Origin: Cohnella zeiphila
GTDB lineage: Bacteria > Bacillota > Bacilli > Paenibacillales > Paenibacillaceae
Reading direction: 5' to 3'
Assembly: GCF_014212055.1 (NCBI RefSeq)
Contig: NZ_JACJVO010000052.1
Span: 1-64,000, forward strand
DNA length: 64,000 nt
Part shown: positions 53,387 through 60,598 of the stretch, piece after piece
How the letters are laid out: every line of letters begins with the position of its first letter
Position numbering within the stretch: position 1 is the first letter of the stretch
Program-made: the position numbers and the translations under genes
Notes under the pieces: generated by a model
Database searches by the model: none
The model's input: the letters and a program-made list of their open reading frames with translations, nothing else
Told to the model about the DNA's origin: nothing

Positions 53387-53690
53387 GCATCAAGAGCCCA
53401 TTCGCCGGATTTCGACGGCGAGCCGATGCGCTTACGATACAAAATATCGTTAGCTACGAATTCCGAAGCCTGGCACAGTGAGCTAACGATGCAAATCATC
53501 GCATCAAGAGCCCATTCGGCGGATTTCGGCGGCATTCCGATGCGCTTACGATACAAAATATCGTTAGCTACGAATTCCGAAGCCTGGCACAGTGCGCTAA
53601 CGATGCAAATCATCGCATCAAGAGCCCATTGGCCAGACTTCGATGGTGAGCCGATGCGCTTGCGTTACAATATCGCACCGTTCGCGTGGT
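53387..53690. repeat. 114-bp tandem repeat, about 2.7 copies
   Basis: GCATCAAGAGCCCATT recurs at 53387, 53501 and 53615, giving an exact 114-bp period. The first two units are nearly identical and the third diverges after about 60 bp. Each full unit holds ATCGTTAGCT and AGCTAACGAT arms able to form a hairpin. Long open frames on both strands result from the period being a multiple of three. No start site or family supports a protein. Confidence 0.85.
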
Positions 53691-53701
53691 TGGTGAAGTG
53701 A

Positions 53702-53894
53702 TGTTTATGCTGTCGTAGTTTTTCTGGGAGGAGCGAAAAAAATGGAGCGGATTTGAACATATTCGTTTCCTTCTCCTCGAAAAAAACTTAAAATGTTTTC
53801 GTCTGCGTGTCGATTCCCGAAGATTCCGTTCGTCGATTGAATAGATGCGGGCGGAAGGCCGGCCCGACGGATCTCAAGCGGCAAGGAGAGAACG
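53702..53894. other. Intergenic region before the hydrolase gene
   Basis: Roughly 190 bp after the 114-bp repeat presumably hold the promoter of the hydrolase/DUF1801 pair. I see no gene, RNA motif or clear operator. Confidence 0.4.
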
Positions 53895-54683
53895 ATGTTG
53901 AAAAAAGTCATCTCCAAAGACGGCACTCCGATCGCCTATGATCAAGTCGGGAGCGGACCGGCGCTTATCCTGGTGGGCGGAGCGCTTAGCTACCGATTAT
54001 TCCCCGGTTTCGTGCAGCTGGCACAGCTTCTGGCGCCGGACTTCACCGTTATCAATTACGATCGGCGGGGGAGGGGGGACAGCGGCGATTCCCCATCGTA
54101 TGCCGTTGCCCGCGAAGCGGAAGATCTCGAAGCCGTCATCTCGGATGTCGGCGGTTCGGCCTTCGTATGGGGGATGTCGTCCGGAGCGGCGCTCGCTCTC
54201 GAAGCGGCGGCAAGCGGCCTCCCCATGAAAAGACTGGCTCTTTACGAACCGCCTTATATGATGGGCGAGCATCGGTCGAGCGCTCCTCCCACGGATTCGG
54301 AAGAACAAGTTCGCCGAATGATCGTTTCCGGACGCCCTGATGCCGCCGTCAAGTTCTTCCTCCGCACGATGGGCGCTCCCGGCTTCGCGGTCGCGATGAT
54401 GCGCCTTATGCCCTTCTGGGCGAGAATGCGGACGGTCGCGAATTCGCTGCCGTACGATTACGCGGTCATGGGAGACTTTTCCCTGCCCGCGCGGCGTATC
54501 GCTTCCGTTTCGGTGCCGACGCTTGTGCTCGGCGGAGCCAAAAGCCCGGCTTCTTTGCGTCAAGCGGTAGGCGACGTCGGAAAATTGCTGCCGAATGGAG
54601 AAGCCCGCTTGCTGCCGGGCCAGAATCATAATGTATCGATGAAAGTGCTGGCCCCGGAATTGAAATCTTTTTTCACCAGATAA
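53895..54683 (+). CDS. Alpha/beta hydrolase
   Basis: The 262-residue protein has the alpha/beta-hydrolase pattern. VISKDGTPIAYDQVGSGPALILVGG leads to the oxyanion region, VINYDRRGRGDSGDSP follows, and the nucleophile elbow is WGMSSGAALALEAA with Ser in G-M-S-S-G. The catalytic Asp is probably in the VPTLVLGGAKSP region and the His in PGQNHNVS. The substrate is unknown. GGAGAGAACG precedes the ATG. It shares direction with the DUF1801 gene. Confidence 0.87.
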   Translation: MLKKVISKDGTPIAYDQVGSGPALILVGGALSYRLFPGFVQLAQLLAPDFTVINYDRRGRGDSGDSPSYAVAREAEDLEAVISDVGGSAFVWGMSSGAALALEAAASGLPMKRLALYEPPYMMGEHRSSAPPTDSEEQVRRMIVSGRPDAAVKFFLRTMGAPGFAVAMMRLMPFWARMRTVANSLPYDYAVMGDFSLPARRIASVSVPTLVLGGAKSPASLRQAVGDVGKLLPNGEARLLPGQNHNVSMKVLAPELKSFFTR

Positions 54684-54711
54684 TCTTTAAGAGACAAGGA
54701 GCGAATCCCGA

Positions 54712-55050
54712 ATGAATCCGGAAGTAACGACGTTTATGGAAGAGTTGAAGGAACCGTGGCATGCCGCTTACTGCAATCAGCTTCGCGAGCTTGTCCATCG
54801 GGCCATTCCCGACGTGCAGGAACGCATCCAGTACCGCAAACCGCATTTTCTGAAAAACGGCAAGTATGCGGCGGTGATCTCGACGGCGAAAGAGGCGGTT
54901 AGCTTTACGATCTTTAACGCAACGGGAGTCGACATACCCGAAGGATTCGAAGGCCCGCCCGAGCGCAAGACGGTCAAATTCCGCCAGGGCCAGCCGGTCG
55001 ACGAGAAGCTTCTTGAGGATCTGCTTGGCCGGGCTTCCGCTTCTCTATAG
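54712..55050 (+). CDS. DUF1801 (YdhG-like) small protein
   Basis: The 112-residue protein has the DUF1801 pattern: TFMEELKEPWHAAYCNQLRELVHRAIPDVQERIQYRKPHFLKNGKYAAVIS. The C-terminus ends in RKTVKFRQGQPVDEKLLEDLL. The family has a frataxin-like fold of unknown function. It starts 28 bp after the hydrolase gene behind AAGGAGCG. Confidence 0.83.
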   Translation: MNPEVTTFMEELKEPWHAAYCNQLRELVHRAIPDVQERIQYRKPHFLKNGKYAAVISTAKEAVSFTIFNATGVDIPEGFEGPPERKTVKFRQGQPVDEKLLEDLLGRASASL

Positions 55051-55062
55051 GCTCCTGAAACG

Positions 55063-55115
55063 GAAAAGCCGCTGTTCCTGAACCGTATCGGTTGAGGGCG
55101 GCGGCTTTCATTTTC
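55063..55115 (+). terminator. Terminator after the DUF1801 gene
   Basis: AAAGCCGC pairs with GCGGCTTT around a structured loop, followed by CATTTTC. It ends the hydrolase/DUF1801 unit. Confidence 0.65.
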
Positions 55116-55261
55116 ATCGCAATTGGAAATAACTAGAATGATTAAAATTTTCCCGACAAGAAAAGACCTTATTTCCTACTTTATCCATGTTGAGTTATAC
55201 TAAAAAGGCGCATGTAGAAAATGGGTGTCGAGCCGTAGTCGCCACGACGCGAAATTCGATC

Positions 55262-55621
55262 TTAGATGACTTCTTCCCGAATATAAACCAGACTGTTGAT
55301 TCCTCTTCTCAGAATCTCGTTGCGAAGAAGATCGACGAAGTCGGGATCGAGCTTTAGATGCTTGGCTTCGGTATAGCTCTCGATCAGATGCTCGTCCTTT
55401 AATTGGGCCAAGATATAGTCCATCTTTTTATGAGAGGAACGCTCCGGGCGTTTCCGGATCGCTTCCGAGGCTTCCTTGAAAAGCCGGGCTTCCTGCCGGA
55501 TCTGGTTGGACAGATCGAGAATGTCGTCGGGATCCAGCGACAATGAATTGCGTTTGCTCCACAGAACGCTTTGCGCAGCCAGGGTCATATAATGTTCGTC
55601 GTCCGTACTCATGAGAATCAA
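55262..55621 (-). CDS. Protein with a C-terminal Sda-like (sporulation kinase inhibitor) domain
   Basis: The 119-residue protein ends in an Sda-type hairpin (about residues 70-105). LKDEHLIESYTEAKHLKLDP, followed by DFVDLLRNEILRRG, matches the family pattern L-x-D-E-x-L-I-E-S-Y...D-F-I-x-L-I-x-x-E-I-x-R-R. Known Sda proteins are about 46-52 residues and bind the histidine kinases KinA/KinB. Here an unfamiliar 66-residue N-terminus precedes it. Translation may begin at TTG 55621 (AGAGGTG site) or ATG 55612; an internal ATG at 55423 would give a stand-alone Sda but lacks a good site. It adjoins a quorum-sensing kinase locus. Confidence 0.72.
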   Translation of the reverse strand: MILMSTDDEHYMTLAAQSVLWSKRNSLSLDPDDILDLSNQIRQEARLFKEASEAIRKRPERSSHKKMDYILAQLKDEHLIESYTEAKHLKLDPDFVDLLRNEILRRGINSLVYIREEVI

Positions 55622-55773
55622 CTTTCCGCACCTCTTTACAAGATTTAGTTGTCATGAAGTCAGCGCCGAGTTTGTCTAATTTGTCTTCATTTATGTTAAA
55701 GTTTTCCTGAGCGAATTTCAGCGCAAGTTTGATGCATCTTGATGCAAGATCGGATGCGTTGTCGGTTATTGCC
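55622..55773. other. Short region between Sda-like gene and comX terminator, possible gene remnant
   Basis: Reading minus, a frame offset from the Sda-like gene encodes ASDLASRCIKLALKFAQENF and NINEDKLDKLGADFMTTKSC, a protein-like stretch without a start codon. It could be a decayed 5' part of an older gene. No family is recognised. Confidence 0.3.
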
Positions 55774-55820
55774 CAAAAAAAAGAGACCCGTATTAGTCTC
55801 CTAATACGAATCTCTTTTTG
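55774..55820. terminator. Strong terminator of the comX-like gene
   Basis: AGAGACCCGTATTAG and CTAATACGAATCTCT form a 15-bp stem (G-T wobbles allowed) with a 4-base loop. It is flanked by eight T on the minus-strand side, directly after the peptide gene stop at 55829, and by five T on the plus strand. It implies the peptide gene is monocistronic. Confidence 0.85.
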
Positions 55821-55828
55821 AAGAAAAT

Positions 55829-56044
55829 TTATAACCAATTGCCCATTTTGATTTTGCCGTCTTCATGATTTCCAGTCACTTTGGCTGAAAATATCTTCTT
55901 GACTGCAGATTTTTCTTGCATAGACAGCGGTACAGAATCCATGAAACTAGTGCTCTGCAGCTTAGAATCTTCCAAATTCATTTCTTTGAGGCTTTTGACT
56001 GCCTTGCGTAATTCAAGTGAATTCTGAGTCAATTGCATATTCAT
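55829..56044 (-). CDS. comX: ComX-like pheromone precursor candidate
   Basis: This 71-residue cytosolic peptide has no signal sequence, an Asp/Glu/Lys-rich body, and a C-terminus ending GKIKMGNWL with a single Trp at position 70. ComX precursors (about 55-75 residues) have no similarity except a Trp near the C-terminus, which ComQ isoprenylates; one known pheromone also contains Gly-Asn-Trp. The gene is AT-rich and divergent from the ComP-like kinase by 66 bp. It has its own terminator and a ribosome-binding site AAGAAGGGCGGT before ATG 56044 (ATG 56038 is possible). The call rests mainly on the Trp, the size and the ComP/ComQ context. Orientation opposite to comP is unlike Bacillus subtilis. 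Confidence 0.65.
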   Translation of the reverse strand: MNMQLTQNSLELRKAVKSLKEMNLEDSKLQSTSFMDSVPLSMQEKSAVKKIFSAKVTGNHEDGKIKMGNWL

Positions 56045-56110
56045 ACCGCCCTTCTTAAATAGTCGTTTTCTCCTGTAGAATACCACAAAATAACAGAGAG
56101 TAGGGGAAAA

Positions 56111-58426
56111 ATGTCGATAAAATGGACTATAAGGCTAATTATCTTGTTTTTTATCCCTGTTCAAATTTGGTTCTTATTTATTATGTCTCACTATCCCTAC
56201 TTCGATTTTAGTGTAGAGAAGATACGTGGCAATTGGATCATAACAGACGTTGATAAGAGAAGTCAGACATCGAATCTTGGTCTGCAGATCGGAGATATCA
56301 TTCTTAATGTGGATGGAGAGGAAGTTGGAAAGCTTCCTTCTGTTATTAAATGGGGGACCGTAGACCAGTTTGAAAAGATCCAGGCTTCTAGAGATGGTGC
56401 TAGCTTTCAAGTGGATGCTTCAAAGCTGGCATCCATGACATCGCAAGATATATCGTACTTAGTTAGTGAGTTTGTTTGTATGTTCGTGGCGTTTGTTTTA
56501 TATAAATGGATGCAGCAGTCCCGTTCAGCTTTAAGCTTGGCTTACTTATTTTTCAATATAGGTGTCGCATTCATGGGGCAGGGTGCTTCAATTAGAGGCG
56601 ATTCGTTGGGCAAATTTATCATTATGGCAGGAGTGATGTTACTTCCTACAGCTTTTCTTCACTTTCTTGTCATATTATTGAAAGAGAAGGGAAATCTTTC
56701 GATAAATAATATTCTAAAATTTTCTTACATTTTTATTTCCGTATGTACTTTACTTCAACTGCCTTTCTTTCTTAAATGGAGAGCGGTTCAAGATCTTCTC
56801 CATTATTTTTCTTCAATTACGTTGGTATATTTTGTGGTTGGAGTTTTCTTTGATTTCTGGATTATCTTGTACACTTTCAATAAGAATAAAAAAACAAACC
56901 CCTATGTTGCTACCATGATTAAAACAATCGGGGTTTCTTTTACAATTTCAATTGTTCCTATTGTTTGTTTATCTTTTATCCCAAGCGTATTATATGGAAA
57001 AGAATGGGTAAATTCTCTTTATACTAGCTGGTTTATATTGTTCTTTCCTTTATCTTTTACTTATCTTTTAGCGTCCAAAAAAATTTATGACATTGACCTG
57101 GTCGTTCGAAGGTTTATCTTAACTACGGTCGTAGCGATCTTTCCTAGCGCCATCATCGTCGGGATGATCTCCGTTCTTTTTTCGGCCCAGGCCAAGACGG
57201 AGCATCTGGTTATGGCTTTTCTTTTTATCGTGATTCTATTGTCCGCCACCCTCTACTCGCTTGAATACTTTACGAACCGAATGGAGAAAGTCGTTTTCCC
57301 GCGGCGGCATTTCTTGCAGGCATCGATCAAGAACATGGCCAAAAAGCTGGGGCTCATTCATAGCATCCGGGATTTGAAAGACATTATCCTCGTCGATATC
57401 GTCGACATTCTTCAGGTATCCGGAGGAGCGATCGTGTTCCGGTATCATAACTTTATCGAGACGATCAGCGACGGCGAGATCGATACGGAGGAAGCGGAGG
57501 CCATGATCAGTGAGGGAATCACGGATCATCCCTCTCTGACTTGCTTGGAGATCAACCGCAACGAGGAGTATAGCAGCCATCTGGTGCTGACGGCGAAGAA
57601 GACGAACACGCTGCTCGGCACCGAAGAGATGCAGTGGCTCAATCTCGTTATCTCTTACCTGTCCGTCAGCATGGAGAACTTATTCCTGATTCGTAAACTG
57701 ACGGTTCGGATGGAACAGCTGGCCGCGCAAATTCCGAACGAGGACGCGGGGGAGTTTGCCTGGTTCCGCAAGATTATGTTTGAACTGCAAGAGAAGGAGA
57801 GGTCCCGGATCGCGACGGACCTTCACGACACGACGATGCAGGATTTGTTCTTCCTCAAGCGAAAAATCGGAATGTTGTTCGAGCAATCCCGCGGCGCTAA
57901 AGATTCGTCGCAAGAGGTCAACGGCATTCTGGAATATATCGACGTTATCAATATGAATTTGCGTCAAAGCTGCTTCGAACTGCATCCCTATCTTCTTCAG
58001 GAGATCGGCCTGGTCGGGACGATCGAGAAGCTGCTCGATCTGGAGAGAATGGTCGTTCCGTTCGCGATCGATTTTCGAGCCTTCGGCAGAGAGATCATCG
58101 AAGCCGGCGATATGGAGACCAAGCGACATTTGTTCCGCGTCGTTCAGGAACTGCTGAACAACGCCAAGAAGCATTCCAATGCGACGAAAGTCATCTTTCA
58201 ATTGAAAATCGTCCATTCGAACATCGTGCTATTTTATGAGGATGACGGCGTCGGATTCGAGGCGGATCGAACGGTGCCCAGAGAGATCGGAGGTTCGAGA
58301 ATGGGCATGGAGCAGATGAAGAGCAGAATTTTATCGCTGAACGGATATTTCGAGTTGGTGACGGCCAAAGGGAAGGGCATGAGATTCACGGCGACGCTGC
58401 CGCGCAAGGAAGGGATGACAGCATGA
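56111..58426 (+). CDS. comP: ComP-like membrane histidine kinase
   Basis: The 771-residue kinase matches ComP in length and layout. A first span (residues about 7-27) is followed by an extracellular PDZ-like loop (NWIITDVDKRSQTSNLGLQIGDIILNVDGEEVG), then a set of spans to about residue 370, a cytosolic linker, a HisKA_3 dimerisation box with phospho-acceptor His572 (EKERSRIATDLHDTTMQDLFFL), and a HATPase_c domain (N-box ELLNNAKKHSN near 682, G-boxes YEDDGVGFEAD and MGMEQMKSRI). It presumably senses the prenylated peptide. Its stop overlaps the comA-like start (ATGA). The first about 330 codons are strikingly AT-rich (27% GC in the line at 56941) and the rest GC-richer (53% at 57301). Confidence 0.85.
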   Translation: MSIKWTIRLIILFFIPVQIWFLFIMSHYPYFDFSVEKIRGNWIITDVDKRSQTSNLGLQIGDIILNVDGEEVGKLPSVIKWGTVDQFEKIQASRDGASFQVDASKLASMTSQDISYLVSEFVCMFVAFVLYKWMQQSRSALSLAYLFFNIGVAFMGQGASIRGDSLGKFIIMAGVMLLPTAFLHFLVILLKEKGNLSINNILKFSYIFISVCTLLQLPFFLKWRAVQDLLHYFSSITLVYFVVGVFFDFWIILYTFNKNKKTNPYVATMIKTIGVSFTISIVPIVCLSFIPSVLYGKEWVNSLYTSWFILFFPLSFTYLLASKKIYDIDLVVRRFILTTVVAIFPSAIIVGMISVLFSAQAKTEHLVMAFLFIVILLSATLYSLEYFTNRMEKVVFPRRHFLQASIKNMAKKLGLIHSIRDLKDIILVDIVDILQVSGGAIVFRYHNFIETISDGEIDTEEAEAMISEGITDHPSLTCLEINRNEEYSSHLVLTAKKTNTLLGTEEMQWLNLVISYLSVSMENLFLIRKLTVRMEQLAAQIPNEDAGEFAWFRKIMFELQEKERSRIATDLHDTTMQDLFFLKRKIGMLFEQSRGAKDSSQEVNGILEYIDVINMNLRQSCFELHPYLLQEIGLVGTIEKLLDLERMVVPFAIDFRAFGREIIEAGDMETKRHLFRVVQELLNNAKKHSNATKVIFQLKIVHSNIVLFYEDDGVGFEADRTVPREIGGSRMGMEQMKSRILSLNGYFELVTAKGKGMRFTATLPRKEGMTA

Positions 58427-59079
58427 AACGGATCATGAAAGCCATTATCGTTGACGACCACCCGCTTATGGCGCAAGCGACCATGCATCTGCTGAGTCAG
58501 ATCGATCGAATCGAAACGGTAGGGGTTGCCCATAACGCCAAGCAAGCGCTTGAATTGGCGGAATCGGTCAGGCCGGATCTGGTTTTTCTCGACTACCAGC
58601 TGCCGGATCAGTCGGGCACGCAGGTTGCCGAGCAGCTCAGGGAGAGAGACCGGAACGTGCGGATCGTGATTTTTACCGGCGTGGACGCATCGGACCTGCT
58701 GCCCTTTCTGCTGACGCATCAAATTAACGGCATCGTATCCAAAGACGTAAGCGAGAGCACGGTCAAGCACATCGTCGCTTGCATTCTGGACGGCCATATC
58801 GTGCTGCCTCATTCGATTTTCAACCAAATCCAGCTTCCTTCTTACCAGACGGAACCGGAGATCTCGCTTACGGACGAAGAATGCCAGCTGATGGCGATGA
58901 TCGTCAAGGGGGAAACGTACGAGCGCATCGCGGAACAGATGTTTATCAGCAAGCGTTCGGTGGACAACTACCTGCGGAGAATCTACGAGAAGATGGGCGT
59001 GCAGACCCGCATTCAAGCGATCGAACGATTTTTGAAAAGCAAACAATACGCGGACATGAACAGGGAGGAATCTCATTGA
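58423..59079 (+). CDS. comA: ComA-like response regulator (NarL/LuxR type)
   Basis: The 218-residue regulator has a receiver domain (Asp11/Asp12, phospho-acceptor Asp57 in FLDYQLPDQSG, Lys107 in GIVSKDVSE). The LuxR-type HTH is at about residues 147-205 (LTDEECQLMAMIVKGETYERIAEQMFISKRSVDNYLRRIYEKMGV). Size and architecture agree with ComA (214 residues). It is coupled to comP by ATGA and to the prenyltransferase by TTGA. It would activate target promoters when phosphorylated; no target in this window is identified. Confidence 0.85.
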   Translation: MKRIMKAIIVDDHPLMAQATMHLLSQIDRIETVGVAHNAKQALELAESVRPDLVFLDYQLPDQSGTQVAEQLRERDRNVRIVIFTGVDASDLLPFLLTHQINGIVSKDVSESTVKHIVACILDGHIVLPHSIFNQIQLPSYQTEPEISLTDEECQLMAMIVKGETYERIAEQMFISKRSVDNYLRRIYEKMGVQTRIQAIERFLKSKQYADMNREESH

Positions 59080-59999
59080 ACGCGGATGTCATTCAAGAGC
59101 TTCATCTTCTCGTCGACAAATACGCGCTGGACGGGGAATTGAATCGGCTGATCAAGGAATTCGTCCGGGACAAGGCCGGGGAAAAGTCGGTCTGGTCGGA
59201 GCTGACCGTCTGCGTCCACCGCATGCTGGGCGGGGATTCTCCCGAGCTCATGCGCTCCGCCGCCTGGACCGAATGGTTCCTTCTCCTGCTGGACATCGTC
59301 GACGACCTGCAGGACCGCGACAACCCGGACAAGCCCTGGATGAAGTGCGATCCGGCCGTCGCGCTGAACGCCGTTCTGGCCATGTTCGCGGCTTCGCTGG
59401 GAGAGCTTGGAGGGAACGCATCGATCGCTTCGGCGGTTGGCGGACTGTTCGCCCGATCCATCCATGGACAGCAGATGGATCTTGTCTGCGCGGTCCGTAC
59501 CGAGGAAGATTATTTCTCCATGGTCGAACGGAAATCGGGATCGCTGATGCAGTTGGCTTCCTTCATGGGGTATTCCTTGGTCGAGGGGCTGTCTGCGGAG
59601 ACGAAGAGCGCCTTGGACGAGCTGGCGGCGTGCGCCGGCATCGCCGCCCAGATCGAGAACGACGCCGCGGACATCCTTCGATACGATCTGAAAAACGATT
59701 TGCTGCAAAAAAAGCGGACGCTCCCGGTTCTGTTCCTGTTGGAGGATATCGCCGAGGAGTGCCCGGTTCTGGACGATTTTTATGCGGGGAGAATCTCCCG
59801 GGAGGAGTTCCTCGCCCACAAAATCGAAGTTCTGGACTATGTCCGAGACTCCGGCTGCGTGGAATATTGCGAGGTCATCCAGACTCTCTATCTGGACCGG
59901 GCCAAAGAGCTGTTCCGGTCGATTCCGACCCGATCCCCGTGGGCGGAACGGTTCGAGGAGACGGTCTTCCGTTCCGCAGCCGGCGTCGAACAGGTCTAG
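59076..59999 (+). CDS. comQ: ComQ-like isoprenyl transferase
   Basis: The 307-residue prenyltransferase-fold protein has a first Asp-rich motif DDLQD (Asp76-Asp80). The second region is IENDAADILRYDLKNDLLQK, then KKRTLP, which follows the ComQ form of the second motif (N-D-x-x-D-...-K-N-D-...-K-K-R-T-L-P), not the DDxxD of chain-elongating synthases. Length fits ComQ (about 299). TTG 59076 overlaps the comA stop and follows GGGAGGAATCTCA, so the start is well supported. It should prenylate the Trp of the ComX-like peptide. In Bacillus comQ precedes comX; here it is downstream of comA. Confidence 0.82.
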   Translation: MNADVIQELHLLVDKYALDGELNRLIKEFVRDKAGEKSVWSELTVCVHRMLGGDSPELMRSAAWTEWFLLLLDIVDDLQDRDNPDKPWMKCDPAVALNAVLAMFAASLGELGGNASIASAVGGLFARSIHGQQMDLVCAVRTEEDYFSMVERKSGSLMQLASFMGYSLVEGLSAETKSALDELAACAGIAAQIENDAADILRYDLKNDLLQKKRTLPVLFLLEDIAEECPVLDDFYAGRISREEFLAHKIEVLDYVRDSGCVEYCEVIQTLYLDRAKELFRSIPTRSPWAERFEETVFRSAAGVEQV

Positions 60000-60001
60000 G
60001 G

Positions 60002-60490
60002 CTAATACAAATCGAACATGTTGATCTCGTAGCCGAGCGCCTTCATGTAGTTAAACAGCTGAGCGCGATGATGGAACAGGTGGGTCGTCGTCTCGATCAG
60101 CCACTTTGCTTGAACCGAGCCGTGCGGCAGGTAGAACGGCTTCGTGCTTCTATGAAGAAAATCTTCGTCGGAAAGCCCGTCCATATAGGCGCGAAGCTCT
60201 TGCAGCCCGGTATCGAGCCAGCCGTTCAGCTTGTCCGCCTCCGGACCGGAAGCGGCGATCTCGGCTTCGCGCCGGCGGATGTCCGGCTCCGGCTTCTCCT
60301 GCATGATCAGCGAGTCGACTCCCGGAATGGAGACGACGTGCCGCGCCAGCTCCAGAAGCGTCCTCATATTGTCCCGCGGCCGATAATCCCAATCCTTCGA
60401 ATCGATCCTCGCAATCAGCTTGGCCGATGTTCTCGCCGCATGCTCCAGCTCCTCGAACAGCAGCTTCTTCATTTCGTTGACGGCTTCCAT
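60002..60490 (-). CDS. DinB-family protein
   Basis: The 162-residue four-helix protein has DinB-type signatures: LFEELEHAARTSAKLIARIDSKDWDYRPRDNMRTLLELARHVV (metal His) and KWLIETTTHLFHHRAQLFNYMKALGYEI, with the H-x3-H pair. Relatives include thiol-dependent transferases acting with bacillithiol. The substrate is unknown. It is convergent with comQ by 2 bp. AAAAGGAGGCTG precedes the ATG. Confidence 0.87.
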   Translation of the reverse strand: MEAVNEMKKLLFEELEHAARTSAKLIARIDSKDWDYRPRDNMRTLLELARHVVSIPGVDSLIMQEKPEPDIRRREAEIAASGPEADKLNGWLDTGLQELRAYMDGLSDEDFLHRSTKPFYLPHGSVQAKWLIETTTHLFHHRAQLFNYMKALGYEINMFDLY

Positions 60491-60598
60491 GGGACAGCCT
60501 CCTTTTATCGAGCGAACTTATTGGACTTGATGGTTATTGTAGCCGATAATAGTGACAATCGTTGTCATGATCGAACAAAAATATTCGGAGCGAAGCGG

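Noticed and set aside
53243..53701. Open frames on both strands of the 114-bp repeat
   Set aside because: They overlap each other on opposite strands and are explained by the repeat period; no start signals.
55428..55838. 136-codon minus-strand frame overlapping the Sda-like gene
   Set aside because: It crosses the comX terminator and continues out of frame through the Sda domain; only a short protein-like stretch is noted as a possible remnant.
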